Of a stretch of 64,000 nt of DNA, positions 43,170-51,249 are shown piece by piece. Position numbers and translations under genes: made by a program. The notes beneath the pieces were generated by a model. It was not told the DNA's origin. It saw only the letters and a program-made list of their open reading frames with translations, and did no database searches. Every line of letters begins with the position of its first letter. The stretch's first letter is position 1. The DNA comes from Pantoea stewartii subsp. stewartii (GTDB lineage: Bacteria > Pseudomonadota > Gammaproteobacteria > Enterobacterales > Enterobacteriaceae): assembly GCF_008801695.1 (NCBI RefSeq), contig NZ_VZPF01000004.1:30052-94051 (forward strand). Reading direction: 5' to 3'.

Positions 43170-44054
43170 TCAGTCGGTGGTCTGTAAAACCATCCCCGGC
43201 AGTTTACGCCAGTATCCATTGCAGTCCCGGTTTTTCTCGATCGCTAACGGGGCCTGGCCCGCTTCGTTGTCGCGAAAACGGTCAACAAGGCTTAAGGTTT
43301 CCACGCTTTGTGGTGAAAGTCGCACAATATCGACACAGTTGTGCATGCTTACCAGATCGTTGCCCAGGTTGTAACAGTAGCCACTCAGCGTCTGAATACC
43401 GTTCAGAACGAAAACCTGTTGTTGCTCTTTCGAAAGCACCCTGCGTCCGTTCGGATAATGACGGCAGCAGGTTTCGCAGTCATCTTTAGCGCGATTCTCC
43501 GAGCGGGCCGTAAAGCATCGCGCTGACAGAGCCAGCGGTAAATGCCCATAGGCCAGCACCTCGACTTCAAACTGTTCGCGAATACCGCGTGTTTCGCACT
43601 GCGCCAGCAGAGGTAACAGCCAGTCTCGTGGCATTTCAACGGGCAGGCACCAGCGCGTCATACCTTCTTTCACCAGCAGATGTAAGGTGTCAGCGTTATA
43701 AACGTTCAGGGTAGGACCGGCGACAAAGGGCAGCTTGCGCTCCGCCGCCATGTTGACCGTCCCCATATCGTTGGCCTCGATAAGAAACTCGCCATTTTCG
43801 ACATAACGCTGTAACTCTTTCAGTTCGGATGGAGATTGCAGCAGCGCCAGCGTGCTCACGACAACCTGCTTGCCGCTGGCAGCCAGCTCACGCGCTAAAT
43901 CCATCCAGGCGGCAAACGAGGTTGCGCGGCGCTTGCTGCATACGGTTTCGCCCAGGTAAATGATGTCGGCACTGCTTTGAGCGGCGAGATGGTAAAAGTG
44001 TTGCAGTGTGTCGCCAGGCCAGTACCACAGCACCGGGCCAAGGGAATATTTCAT
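43170..44054 (-). CDS. ubiV: Ubiquinone biosynthesis protein UbiV
   Basis: Peptidase U32 family protein that works with UbiU as a heterodimer and UbiT for O2-independent hydroxylation in anaerobic ubiquinone synthesis. The four 4Fe-4S cysteines of the E. coli protein are present: C39, C180, C193 and C197 (CETCCRHYPNG). Length is 294 residues (E. coli 292). It lies 9 bases after ubiU. Confidence 0.95.
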   Translation of the reverse strand: MKYSLGPVLWYWPGDTLQHFYHLAAQSSADIIYLGETVCSKRRATSFAAWMDLARELAASGKQVVVSTLALLQSPSELKELQRYVENGEFLIEANDMGTVNMAAERKLPFVAGPTLNVYNADTLHLLVKEGMTRWCLPVEMPRDWLLPLLAQCETRGIREQFEVEVLAYGHLPLALSARCFTARSENRAKDDCETCCRHYPNGRRVLSKEQQQVFVLNGIQTLSGYCYNLGNDLVSMHNCVDIVRLSPQSVETLSLVDRFRDNEAGQAPLAIEKNRDCNGYWRKLPGMVLQTTD

Positions 44055-44063
44055 GCTGCCTCC

Positions 44064-45059
44064 TTATTGCCAGTCACGATGGTAAGCACCTAACGTGGTT
44101 TGCGTTCCTTCAGACAGCGCCCCTAATGTCTGCATCCATTTCTCGCTGACATCAAAGCTATCCGGCGCGGCCTGACAGCGATTGATCGCCTGACGCCAGA
44201 CGCGCGCCACCTCAGAAATATAGGCGGGGCTGCGCTGACGGCCTTCAATCTTCACAGAGGCAATGCCCGCCTGCAGCAGCTCAGGCAGCAGTTCTAGGGT
44301 ATTCAGGCTGGTGGGCTCTTCCAGCACGTGGTAGCGCTGTTCGTCAATCTCGTAACGCCCTTTACACAAGGTGGGATAACCCGCGCTTTCATCCGCACCG
44401 TAACGGTCAACCAATACGTCATTCAGGCGCACCTCCATCCCGGCAGGCGTTTGCTGCCAGCGCACAAACTTCGCCGGCGAGCAGGCGCCTTTGCTGTTTG
44501 GCGATTCCCCTGTGAGCCAGGAGGACAGATAGCAGCGACCTTCGGCCATAATACACAGGCTGCCAAAGGCAAATACTTCCAGCGGGACTGGCGTACTGCG
44601 CGCCAGTTGTTTTACCTGATGAAGGGATAAAACACGGGGCAGCACTACGCGATGCAAAGTGAAATGACGGTGATAAAAACGGATGGCTTCCAGATTGGTG
44701 GCCGAGGCCTGAACGGACAAGTGTCGCGCTATGTGTGGATAGCGTTCGCGGGCATAGGCCAGCGTGGCGATATCGGCCAGTATCAGCGCATCCGCTCCAC
44801 AGTCCGCCGCCACATCAATGGCCCGCTGCCAGCGATGCACGCTATCAGGGTGTGCAAAGGTATTAATGGCAACGTGCAGTTTGCGACGATGCTGATGTAA
44901 ATAACAGGCTGCTTCACGTAATTTCTTATCCGTAAAGTTTAGCCCGGCAAAATGACGCGCATTGGTATCGTCTTTTAGCCCGACATAGACCGCATCGGCC
45001 CCATTCTCAACGGCGGCGCGCAGGGCTGGCAGGCTCCCGGCGGGACACAGCAACTCCAT
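44064..45059 (-). CDS. ubiU: Ubiquinone biosynthesis protein UbiU
   Basis: U32-family iron-sulfur partner of UbiV in anaerobic ubiquinone synthesis. Cluster cysteines C169, C176, C193 and C232 are at the E. coli positions (FGSLCIMAEGRC, GACS, TLCKGRY). I chose ATG 45059 (MELLCPAG, 331 residues, identical length), with AGAGG upstream. An in-frame start six codons earlier is less likely. It is divergent from ubiT. Confidence 0.95.
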   Translation of the reverse strand: MELLCPAGSLPALRAAVENGADAVYVGLKDDTNARHFAGLNFTDKKLREAACYLHQHRRKLHVAINTFAHPDSVHRWQRAIDVAADCGADALILADIATLAYARERYPHIARHLSVQASATNLEAIRFYHRHFTLHRVVLPRVLSLHQVKQLARSTPVPLEVFAFGSLCIMAEGRCYLSSWLTGESPNSKGACSPAKFVRWQQTPAGMEVRLNDVLVDRYGADESAGYPTLCKGRYEIDEQRYHVLEEPTSLNTLELLPELLQAGIASVKIEGRQRSPAYISEVARVWRQAINRCQAAPDSFDVSEKWMQTLGALSEGTQTTLGAYHRDWQ

Positions 45060-45119
45060 ACCCAATCCTCTCGACATACAGATGGAGCCCGAGTCTAGTC
45101 ATGCCGCGTTGCGCAAATC

Positions 45120-45133
45120 TTGATTTGGGGCAG
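45120..45133 (+). promoter_or_regulatory. Weak FNR-like site between ubiU and ubiT
   Basis: TTGATTTGGGGCAG has one perfect half-site TTGAT and a poor second half (consensus TTGAT-4-ATCAA). FNR controls these genes in E. coli, so a site here would make sense, but the match alone is weak. Confidence 0.25.
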
Positions 45134-45264
45134 TGAAAGCCGTTTTGATGCGTGAGGCTGGCGTATTTTTAATCGGTCAGCTGTTGGTTTTATTGATCTC
45201 ACCGACGGCGATAACCGGTGTCTGTGGCAATATAGCTAAAATTTTTTTAACAGGAGTGACGAGC

Positions 45265-45789
45265 GTGCTTCAGCGGTTTTCAGCCAGTTTAGTGAAAAAT
45301 GGCCCTAAAATTATTGGTTTACCGGCGAAGATTGCCCCGTTTACCTTGAAGAAGCCCCTCTTGCAGCAACTCTTAAACTGGCAATTTCGTCATGTTTTGG
45401 CTGAAGGTGAGTTAGACTTCCTTCAGGGACGCTTTTTAGGCATTGAGATCCTTGATATGCATCTCACCTGGATGACCACGCTAGAGGATGGCCGACTGAA
45501 GGTGTTGCAGCATGCCGAAGCAGATGTCTGGTTCCGGGGCAATGCCAATGATTTGTTGCTGGTAGCCGCGCGTAAAGCGGATCCTGATATGCTTTTCTTT
45601 CAGCGTCGATTGCTGATTGAAGGGGATACTGAACTGGGACTGGAGGTTAAGAACGTAATGGATGCAATAGAACTCGACACCATGCCCGTAGGGTTACGTA
45701 CCGCCATTCAGCACATGGCTGCGATTGTGGAAACAACGATGCAACAGGACGCGAACGCCGCACAGGCACGCGCAGGTGTTTCATGTTAA
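45265..45789 (+). CDS. ubiT: Ubiquinone biosynthesis accessory factor UbiT
   Basis: SCP2-type lipid-binding protein that organises anaerobic ubiquinone synthesis with UbiU-UbiV. It has the SCP2 core DVWFRGNANDLLLVAARKAD and FFQRRLLIEGDTELGLEVKN. The start is GTG 45265, after CAGGAG, giving 174 residues, the E. coli length. A longer in-frame reading from 45133 would add a hydrophobic N-terminus not found in the family. It overlaps yhbS by 7 bases. Confidence 0.93.
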   Translation: MLQRFSASLVKNGPKIIGLPAKIAPFTLKKPLLQQLLNWQFRHVLAEGELDFLQGRFLGIEILDMHLTWMTTLEDGRLKVLQHAEADVWFRGNANDLLLVAARKADPDMLFFQRRLLIEGDTELGLEVKNVMDAIELDTMPVGLRTAIQHMAAIVETTMQQDANAAQARAGVSC

Positions 45790-46289
45790 TACGAACGGAA
45801 ATTGGCGTTGACGCCGCCGGAATCGATGTACTGCTCCGACGTTGTTTCCCTACATCGGCCGAGGCGGAACTGACACAGGCACTGCGCGAAGATGGCCTGT
45901 TAACGCTTGGCGTCGTGGCAACCGATGATGAAGGACAAGTGCTGGGTTATGCTGCCTTTAGTCCGGTCACGATGCAGGGCGAGGATCGCGGCTGGGTCGG
46001 CCTTGCGCCGCTGGCCGTTGATGAACCTTTACGGGGACAGGGCATTGCGAAACGCCTCATTTACGAAGGTCTGGATACGCTCAATGAGTTTGGTTACAGC
46101 GCGGTAGTCGTACTTGGCGAGCCTGCGCTGTTTGATCCGCTGGGATTTGAACCTGCGGCGCGCCGGGGATTGCACTGTCGCTGGCCGGACAGTGAAGCCG
46201 CTTTCCAGGTTTACCGTCTGGCCGATAATGCCTTCGACGACGCGGAAGGGCGCATTGAGTATGCAGCTCCCTTTAACGCACTGCGCTAA
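45783..46289 (+). CDS. yhbS: GNAT-family N-acetyltransferase YhbS
   Basis: Acetyltransferase of unknown substrate. The acetyl-CoA-binding motif A is [20 protein letters not shown], with [10 protein letters not shown] upstream and [15 protein letters not shown] for motif B. Length is 168 residues (E. coli 167). It is co-directional with ubiT and overlaps it, and runs into the end of convergent yhbQ. Confidence 0.92.
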   Translation: MLIRTEIGVDAAGIDVLLRRCFPTSAEAELTQALREDGLLTLGVVATDDEGQVLGYAAFSPVTMQGEDRGWVGLAPLAVDEPLRGQGIAKRLIYEGLDTLNEFGYSAVVVLGEPALFDPLGFEPAARRGLHCRWPDSEAAFQVYRLADNAFDDAEGRIEYAAPFNALR

Positions 46290-46560
46290 GCCAGGTCTCG
46301 AGACTCTGCGGTTGCTCGGCAACCAGTTGCAGTTTGCGTTGCCGGGGAAGTTGCTTGACCTGATATTCCAGCCTGGATGCCTGCGCGCGGTCACCTGCCG
46401 CGCAGGCATAAACCAGCGCCAGTGGGCCTTTTCCGCGCAGGGCCCGGGCTCCACGACCACACTCATGTTGCGCAAGGCGGCGCGTGACGTCGGTCGTGAT
46501 GCCGGTATATAACAGACCGGCGGCCGTTTTTATCAGGTAAAGTTGCCAGTGCTGACTCAT
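46273..46560 (-). CDS. yhbQ: GIY-YIG domain protein YhbQ
   Basis: Short UPF0213 GIY-YIG nuclease-fold protein; function is not established. It is 95 residues (E. coli 100), with [20 protein letters not shown], conserved Arg in TRRLAQHE and [11 protein letters not shown]. It overlaps the 3' end of yhbS by 17 bases in convergent orientation. Confidence 0.9.
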   Translation of the reverse strand: MSQHWQLYLIKTAAGLLYTGITTDVTRRLAQHECGRGARALRGKGPLALVYACAAGDRAQASRLEYQVKQLPRQRKLQLVAEQPQSLETWLSAVR

Positions 46561-46642
46561 AATCTGTCCCAGAAATGCCTGCCCGGCAGTGTAACGCGCT
46601 TCCCCATCGTGCGCTATCCGTTGCCCTTATCCGGAGTTGATT

Positions 46643-47071
46643 GTGTCTGATCTTTCCCATCTTATTCGCTACCTGAAGAAGCAACATGTCCTGTCACTGT
46701 GCTGCAGTGCCGGAAATGAACTGTGGTGTGCAAACTGTTACTACGTGTTTGATGAGGCACGTATGGCATTCTGGTTGATGACGGAACCGGATACACGTCA
46801 TGGCCTTCTGGCCAGCAAAAATCCTCACGTGGCCGGAACGATCAATGGTCAGCCGAAAACGGTCTTACTGATAAAAGGGGTGCAGTATCGTGGACGCATC
46901 AGGCAACTGCGTGAGGAGGAGGCGGTTGAAGCTCGCCATGCCTATCAGCGACGTTTCCCGATGTCACGCAGCGTGTCTGCACCGCTGTGGGAAATCACTC
47001 TCGATGAGCTGAAAATGACCGATAACTCGCTGGGATTTGGCAAAAAGATTGCCTGGCTGCGGGAAGAGTAG
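46643..47071 (+). CDS. yhbP: YhbP family protein (UPF0306)
   Basis: Small protein of the flavin-reductase-like split-barrel superfamily; role unknown. It is 142 residues, with CSAGNELWCANCYYVFDEAR, VAGTINGQPKTVLLIKGVQY and DNSLGFGKKIAWLRE as in E. coli YhbP. The start is GTG 46643, six bases after CCGGAG. A TTG at 46637 sits directly on the ribosome site. It converges with yhbO; a weak inverted repeat GCGCCCT/AGGGCGC (47073-47101) lies between them. Confidence 0.9.
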   Translation: MSDLSHLIRYLKKQHVLSLCCSAGNELWCANCYYVFDEARMAFWLMTEPDTRHGLLASKNPHVAGTINGQPKTVLLIKGVQYRGRIRQLREEEAVEARHAYQRRFPMSRSVSAPLWEITLDELKMTDNSLGFGKKIAWLREE

Positions 47072-47108
47072 TGCGCCCTGATCCCTGACGGAAAAGGGCG
47101 CCAACGCG

Positions 47109-47630
47109 TTACAGCGCTTCCAGAATGCGCAGGGACTCACGGTTAAAAGCAGGCAGGTCAGCCGGGGTGCGGCTGGTTACCAGCTTGTCACTGTCCACCA
47201 CCACTTCTTCATCGCGGAAATCAGCCCCGGCATTAATCAGGTCGACCGCAATGGCTTTTACGCTGGTCATTTTTCGGCCGCGGACGCCATTGGCACTGAT
47301 CAGCAACTGTGGCCCGTGGCAGATCGCAAACACCGGTTTGCCGCTTGCCACGAAGTCTTTGGTGAAAGCGACGAAGCGGTCGTCGCCGCGCAGGGCGTCA
47401 GGTGAATGGCCGCCAGGCAGCAGTAGCGCGTCAAACTCAGCCGCACTGACATCGTCGATGCTGCGGTCAATCTTCACTTCCGCATCACCCTGTTTGCCTT
47501 TAACGGTTTTACCCGCCTGCTCCTCAATGGTCACCACCTCGTAGCCAGCACGTTTATACACTTCCGCTGGCGAGGTAAACTCAGAGTCTTCAAATTCATC
47601 GGTGATCAATACCGCAATTTTGGTGCTCAT
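47109..47630 (-). CDS. yhbO: DJ-1/PfpI family protein YhbO
   Basis: Cytoplasmic stress-resistance protein of the PfpI family. The E. coli protein has been described as a protein deglycase or glyoxalase, and the exact activity is debated. The nucleophile elbow has C104-H105 in AICHGPQLL, with E15-type acid in DEFEDSEFTSP. Length is 173 residues (E. coli 172). It is divergent from yraR. Confidence 0.95.
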   Translation of the reverse strand: MSTKIAVLITDEFEDSEFTSPAEVYKRAGYEVVTIEEQAGKTVKGKQGDAEVKIDRSIDDVSAAEFDALLLPGGHSPDALRGDDRFVAFTKDFVASGKPVFAICHGPQLLISANGVRGRKMTSVKAIAVDLINAGADFRDEEVVVDSDKLVTSRTPADLPAFNRESLRILEAL

Positions 47631-47775
47631 CTTTACCCTCCTGTAGGCATGTTAGGCGCTTAATGCGCTATCCTGATACGCATTAAGCCTGGCTGCCGAC
47701 ATCAGGAAAGCAAGCCAGACGGCGCACATTGACCAGATTTTGCACGGCTGGTGATGAAACAGGGACAATTCTGAG

Positions 47776-48408
47776 ATGAATCGCGTATTAGTGACCGGCG
47801 CAACCGGATTAGTCGGGTCATATCTGCTGCGTTTACTGGTTGATGATCCTCGCATCGATGAGATTATCGCCCCGACGCGCCGCGCGTTGCCTGTTATGAA
47901 CAAGGTGATCAATCCGGTTGAGGACGATCTGACCGATGTGCTTCAGCCCCTGGATGGGCCACTGACCACGGTATTTTGCTGTCTGGGCACCACGCGCAAA
48001 CAGGCAGGCAGTAAAGCGGCCTTTATTCATGTGGATTACACGCTGGTGGTGGACACCGCCTTGAATGGCTTACGACTGGGTGCCACGCAGATGCTGGCGG
48101 TGAGTGCGCACGGCGCGCATCGCCATTCGCCCTTATTATACAGCCGCGTAAAAGGTGAGATGGAGAATACGCTGCGCCACCAGAACTGGGCACGCCTGGT
48201 TTTCGTCCGGCCATCTTTATTGCTCGGTGAAAGAAAAGAGAAACGCCGCGGAGAAAGCCTGATGGCACCGTTGTTTTCCTGGTTGCCCGGCAACTGGCGT
48301 GCAGTGTCAGCACAGGATGTAGCCCGCTGTCTGCATCAGCAGGCCTTCATGGATAAAGCCGGCGTCACCATCATTGAATCCGGGGCGATTCCCCGCTCTT
48401 CAGCGTAA
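47776..48408 (+). CDS. yraR: NAD(P)-binding oxidoreductase-like protein YraR
   Basis: Rossmann-fold atypical short-chain dehydrogenase of unknown substrate. The dinucleotide loop is VTGATGLVGSYLLR; FCCLGTTRKQAGSKAAF and SRVKGEMEN follow as in E. coli YraR. Length is 210 residues (E. coli 211). In E. coli yraR is also next to yhbO. Its end overlaps the convergent nrdG by 9 bases. Confidence 0.92.
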   Translation: MNRVLVTGATGLVGSYLLRLLVDDPRIDEIIAPTRRALPVMNKVINPVEDDLTDVLQPLDGPLTTVFCCLGTTRKQAGSKAAFIHVDYTLVVDTALNGLRLGATQMLAVSAHGAHRHSPLLYSRVKGEMENTLRHQNWARLVFVRPSLLLGERKEKRRGESLMAPLFSWLPGNWRAVSAQDVARCLHQQAFMDKAGVTIIESGAIPRSSA

Positions 48409-48867
48409 ATACCAGATGTGCTGATTACGACTGCCGCGCCATAAGAGGGTGGCGTCTTTTTCGGCCTCTTCAAAGCGCCCGTCGATCAGAACGTCAATCC
48501 AGGGCAGCACTTCACGCTGCGCGGACGTCAGTGACGCCATTTCATAGCCGGTCCATAGCCAGATATCTTTGCCCGGGCAGGTCTGTTTGACGCGTTTCAC
48601 CAGACGACGAATATGCGGCACATTCTTTGGATGCAGGGGATCGCCGCCGCTTAACGATAAGCCCTGTCGTGGGATGCGCGTGTCGTTAAGATCGGCCAGC
48701 AGTTGTTCTTCCATCGCCAGGGTAAACGGCACCCCGGAATCCAGCCGCCAGGTACGTTGATTGTAACAGCCGCGGCACTGGTGCTCGCAGCCAGAGACAA
48801 ACAGCGTACAGCGGGTGCCGGGGCCGTTCACGATATCGACATCGTAGTAACGATGGATGCGCATCAT
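48400..48867 (-). CDS. nrdG: Anaerobic ribonucleotide reductase activating protein NrdG
   Basis: Radical-SAM activase that installs the glycyl radical in NrdD. The 4Fe-4S motif CX3CX2C is C27-EHQ-C31-RG-C34, with the GGDPL motif in LSGGDPLHPKN. Length is 155 residues (E. coli 154). The start overlaps the nrdD stop (ATGA), or one codon later if the second ATG is used. Confidence 0.97.
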   Translation of the reverse strand: MMRIHRYYDVDIVNGPGTRCTLFVSGCEHQCRGCYNQRTWRLDSGVPFTLAMEEQLLADLNDTRIPRQGLSLSGGDPLHPKNVPHIRRLVKRVKQTCPGKDIWLWTGYEMASLTSAQREVLPWIDVLIDGRFEEAEKDATLLWRGSRNQHIWYLR

Positions 48868-51002
48868 TCCAGCTGGCCGCTAGTAAGATGTTTCACCCGA
48901 CGCTGCACTTCCTGTTGTTTTCCCGCATTAAACGGGCGCGCGTCCGGACTGCCCAGATAGCCACAAACCCGCCGTGTGACCGAAACCCGTGCAGGATCGT
49001 GATTGCCGCAGTTCGGGCAGGTAAATCCGCGGCTGGTACAGGTGAATTCCCCGTTGAAGCCACAGTCGTAACATTCGTCAATTGGCGTGTTGGTGCCGTA
49101 GTAAGGCACGCGGTCGTAGCTGTAATCCCAGACGTCTTCCAGCGCCTTAAGGTTGTGCTGCACATTGGGATATTCGCCGTAACAGATAAAACCGCCATTG
49201 GAGAGTGGCGGATAGGGGGCCTCAAAATCGATTTTTTCGTAAGGATTCACCTTTTTCTCAACGTCCAGATGGAAGCTGTTGGTGTAATAACCTTTGTCGG
49301 TCACGCCTTTTACCACACCAAATTCAGCCGCATCCAGACGGCAGAAACGGTCACATAAGTTTTCGCTGGGTGTACTGTAGAGGCTAAAGCCATAGCCCGT
49401 TTCCGCTTTCCAGGCGTCGGTCGCCGCGCGCAGACGTGCCACGATAGCCACGCCTTTGGCGCGCAGGGTTGCATCATCAAAAGGATGGACTGAGGCGCCG
49501 CTCAGCGCATTCAGTGTTTCGTGCAAGCCGATGAAACCGAGAGACAAGGAGGCGCGGCCATTGCGGAAAATCGAACCCACCTCATCGTCTGCCTGCAAAC
49601 GCACGCCGCAGGCACCTTCCATATAAAGAATGGGCGCAACCCGGGCTTTGGTTTTTTCCAGCCGGGCAACACGCGTCATCAATGCCCGTTTCGCCAGCAT
49701 CAGCCTGTCATCCAGTAACGCCCAGAAACGCGCCTCATCACCCCGTGCTTCCAGCGCGATACGTGGCAGATTCAGACTGATGACGCCGATATTGTTGCGC
49801 CCTTCATGAATCTGCTCGCCATTTTCTTCGTAAACGCCCAGAAAACTGCGACAGCCCATCGGCGTTTTAAAGGAGCCGGTAACCTTAACGACCTGATCAT
49901 AATTGAGAATATCGGGATACATTCGTTTGCTGGCACAGGCCAGCGCCAGTTGCTTAATGTCATAGTTCACATCGCCCGGACGACGGTTAACGCCTTCCCG
50001 AATCGCAAACACCAGCTTCGGGAAGACGGCCGTTTTGCGATTTTTACCCAGTCCTGCCAGGCGGTTACGCAAGATGGATGTCTGCACCAGACGGGCGGCC
50101 CAGCTTGTCCCCAACCCGAACCCAAACGTGACAAACGGTGTCTGACCATTTGCCGTATGCAGCGTGTTCACCTCATATTCCAGCGACTGAAAGGCGTCAT
50201 AACACTCTTTTTCGGTACGCTGGCGGGCATAGGCTTCCGCCTGCGGGATATTCCAGTGCTGCGCTACCTCTTTATGCCGGGCAAAACTTTTTTCAACATA
50301 GGGTGCCAGCACCTCGTCAATTCGATTCAGCGTGGTTCCGCCATAGATATGGCTGGCAACCTGGGCAATGATTTGCGCGGTCACCGCAGTGGCGGTAGCA
50401 ATCGACCTGGGCGGCTCGATCTCCGCGTTACCCATTTTAAAACCGTTGGTCAGCATGCCTTTCAAATCGATCAGCATGCAGTTAAACATGGGGAAGAAAG
50501 GCGAGTAATCGAGATCGTGATAATGGATCTCGCCGCGCTCATGCGCCTGAACCACATCACGAGGCAGGATTTGCTGCTGGGCGTAATGTTTCGCCACAAT
50601 CCCGGCCAGCAAATCGCGTTGGGTCGGGATCACTTTGCTGTCTTTATTGGCATTTTCATGAAGCAGGGCGGCATTGGTCTGATCGACCAGGCCACGGATG
50701 GCATGATGCAGCTGGCTGCGGCGTTCGCGCTCGACGTCACGATCGTGACGATAGGCAATATAAGCCCGTGCCAGTTGTGGATAAGGTCCGGCCATCAGCG
50801 TCTCTTCCACCGCACACTGAATATCCTGAATGTCGACGTCCTGACGATCAACCAGTTGTGCGCTAACCTGTCCGGCCACCGCGTCGCACCAGGCGGCATC
50901 GTCGACGTTCGCTGCCCGCGCAGCCGCCATAACGGCCGCTGCGATACGTTGTGCATCAAAGCTTACGCGGCATCCGTCGCGCTTTATCACCACCGTTGCC
51001 AT
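48864..51002 (-). CDS. nrdD: Anaerobic ribonucleoside-triphosphate reductase NrdD
   Basis: Makes dNTPs from NTPs without oxygen, using formate and a glycyl radical. An N-terminal ATP-cone (about residues 3-90) is followed by the ten-stranded barrel, a C-terminal zinc site with four cysteines (CYDCGFNGEFTC and CPNC), and the radical G681 in RRVCGYLGS. Length is 712 residues, identical to E. coli. Two NrdR boxes lie just upstream. Confidence 0.98.
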   Translation of the reverse strand: MATVVIKRDGCRVSFDAQRIAAAVMAAARAANVDDAAWCDAVAGQVSAQLVDRQDVDIQDIQCAVEETLMAGPYPQLARAYIAYRHDRDVERERRSQLHHAIRGLVDQTNAALLHENANKDSKVIPTQRDLLAGIVAKHYAQQQILPRDVVQAHERGEIHYHDLDYSPFFPMFNCMLIDLKGMLTNGFKMGNAEIEPPRSIATATAVTAQIIAQVASHIYGGTTLNRIDEVLAPYVEKSFARHKEVAQHWNIPQAEAYARQRTEKECYDAFQSLEYEVNTLHTANGQTPFVTFGFGLGTSWAARLVQTSILRNRLAGLGKNRKTAVFPKLVFAIREGVNRRPGDVNYDIKQLALACASKRMYPDILNYDQVVKVTGSFKTPMGCRSFLGVYEENGEQIHEGRNNIGVISLNLPRIALEARGDEARFWALLDDRLMLAKRALMTRVARLEKTKARVAPILYMEGACGVRLQADDEVGSIFRNGRASLSLGFIGLHETLNALSGASVHPFDDATLRAKGVAIVARLRAATDAWKAETGYGFSLYSTPSENLCDRFCRLDAAEFGVVKGVTDKGYYTNSFHLDVEKKVNPYEKIDFEAPYPPLSNGGFICYGEYPNVQHNLKALEDVWDYSYDRVPYYGTNTPIDECYDCGFNGEFTCTSRGFTCPNCGNHDPARVSVTRRVCGYLGSPDARPFNAGKQQEVQRRVKHLTSGQLE

Positions 51003-51013
51003 GTTCTCTCCGT

Positions 51014-51061
51014 TAACTACATATAGGTGTTGTTTCGGATTTTAGGCTCAACATGTAGTGA
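51014..51061 (-). promoter_or_regulatory. Pair of NrdR boxes upstream of nrdDG
   Basis: On the minus strand, CTATATGTAGT (within 51014-51029) and CACTACATGTTG (within 51046-51061) each resemble the NrdR box ACACTATATATAGTGT. Their starts are 32 bases apart, about three helical turns, the usual spacing for NrdR pairs. They lie 12-60 bases before the nrdD start. Confidence 0.7.
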
Positions 51062-51249
51062 CTGCAGCGAATTAATTCGTCTCGTTTTGACCTGAAACAA
51101 AGAAGCCGTAAACACGCGCAGAAAATCAGCACGACAAAAAAATCGCCCCGGGGTCGCCTTTTCGGACGGACTGATTTGATCAGCCACGCAAAATGACATT
51201 ACTCTGGTGACCGACCTTTTTTGCCATCGACTTGCAGGGTACCGTGCCA

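Noticed and set aside
49806..51026. 406-codon plus-strand open frame opposite nrdD
   Set aside because: Antisense shadow of nrdD, whose identity is certain; no ribosome site or known domain.
51171..51183. CTGATTTGATCAG palindrome upstream of the hexosaminidase as an FNR site
   Set aside because: The central spacing is 3 bases, not 4, and both halves lack the TTGAT/ATCAA outer bases.
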